Of a stretch of 39,151 nt of DNA, positions 38,960 to 39,151 are shown in pieces. The position numbers were made by a program, and so were the translations under genes. The stretch spans positions 1 to 39,151 of the forward strand of contig JAAUTZ010000020.1 of assembly GCA_012031225.1 (NCBI GenBank), given 5' to 3'. The stretch's first letter is position 1, and each line of letters opens with the position of its first letter. The DNA is from Chloroflexaceae bacterium (GTDB lineage: Bacteria; Chloroflexota; Chloroflexia; Chloroflexales; Chloroflexaceae). Under the pieces are notes generated by a model, which had not been told where the DNA came from, searched no databases, and saw only the letters and a program-made list of their open reading frames with translations.

Positions 38960-39073
38960 GCGTATCTGACACCTGCTCACGGGTTCCGGCACGGCGGAAT
39001 CTGTGGTATGATTGAGGTATGTCCGTTAAGAAATGTTATCGTAATCATACAGAATCGAAGTAACGTAACTCCT

Positions 39074-39151
39074 GTGGAATACCAACCTGATCCCAAAAAT
39101 ATTGCCGGCGAAGGTGGCCAGATCAGCCACGTCGCCCCTGCTAGCACTGCC
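39074..39151 (+). CDS. Possible start of a gene running off the window
   Basis: A GTG at 39074 opens a frame of 26 codons to the window edge (VEYQPDPKNIAGEGG...). The same frame reaches back to an ATG at 39008. Upstream, TTCCGG, a 17-base spacer and TATGAT (39007-39012) could be a promoter. No ribosome binding site stands out and the product is not recognised. Confidence 0.25.
   Translation, partial: MEYQPDPKNIAGEGGQISHVAPASTA

Overview
The window looks like a chromosomal segment of a bacterium of the phylum Chloroflexota, probably class Chloroflexia. This is inferred from GC-rich DNA, the many lipoproteins with Ala/Pro/Thr-rich linkers after the lipobox, secreted beta-helix proteins with Thr/Pro-rich tails, and the mix of family-5 and BMP-type substrate-binding proteins. 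No rRNA, tRNA, CRISPR array, insertion sequence or phage gene is visible, and no gap between genes exceeds about 300 bases.

Layout. Positions 1-2585 (minus) carry a secreted beta-helix protein broken by a G11 tract, with its 3' end outside the window. Positions 2854-8469 (plus) hold polyphosphate kinase, a heavy-metal P-type ATPase and a FUSC-like membrane protein. Positions 8497-12175 (minus) hold comF, a GH1 beta-glucosidase and a membrane-anchored coiled-coil protein. Positions 12325-15944 (plus) hold a family-5 substrate-binding lipoprotein whose halves are in swapped order, fabI and a histidine phosphatase. tgt lies on the minus strand at 15973-17184. Positions 17362-26099 (plus) hold a lipoprotein with two tandem BMP domains, a Dps protein, a 1323-residue chimera (beta-helix, degenerate EAL, AAA+), and a frameshifted prfC.

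Positions 26304-37539 form an efflux region. A TetR regulator and a MacB/FtsX-type permease form a minus-strand unit. A MarR regulator, an RND pump, a lipoprotein adaptor and a six-repeat secreted protein lie on the plus strand. The 188-base region between the two regulators holds two divergent sigma-70-type promoters and a near-perfect palindromic operator. Positions 37695-38887 hold a translationally coupled sigma factor and membrane protein.

The most unusual items are the circularly permuted substrate-binding protein, the tandem BMP lipoprotein a few kilobases away (which is like the intermediate expected in permutation by duplication), and the beta-helix/EAL/AAA+ chimera, which has a good internal ribosome binding site and ATG at its domain junction. 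Three reading-frame breaks (near 45, 1471-1481 and 25270) all sit in single-base runs. They could be phase-variable tracts or read errors, and the sequence alone cannot decide.
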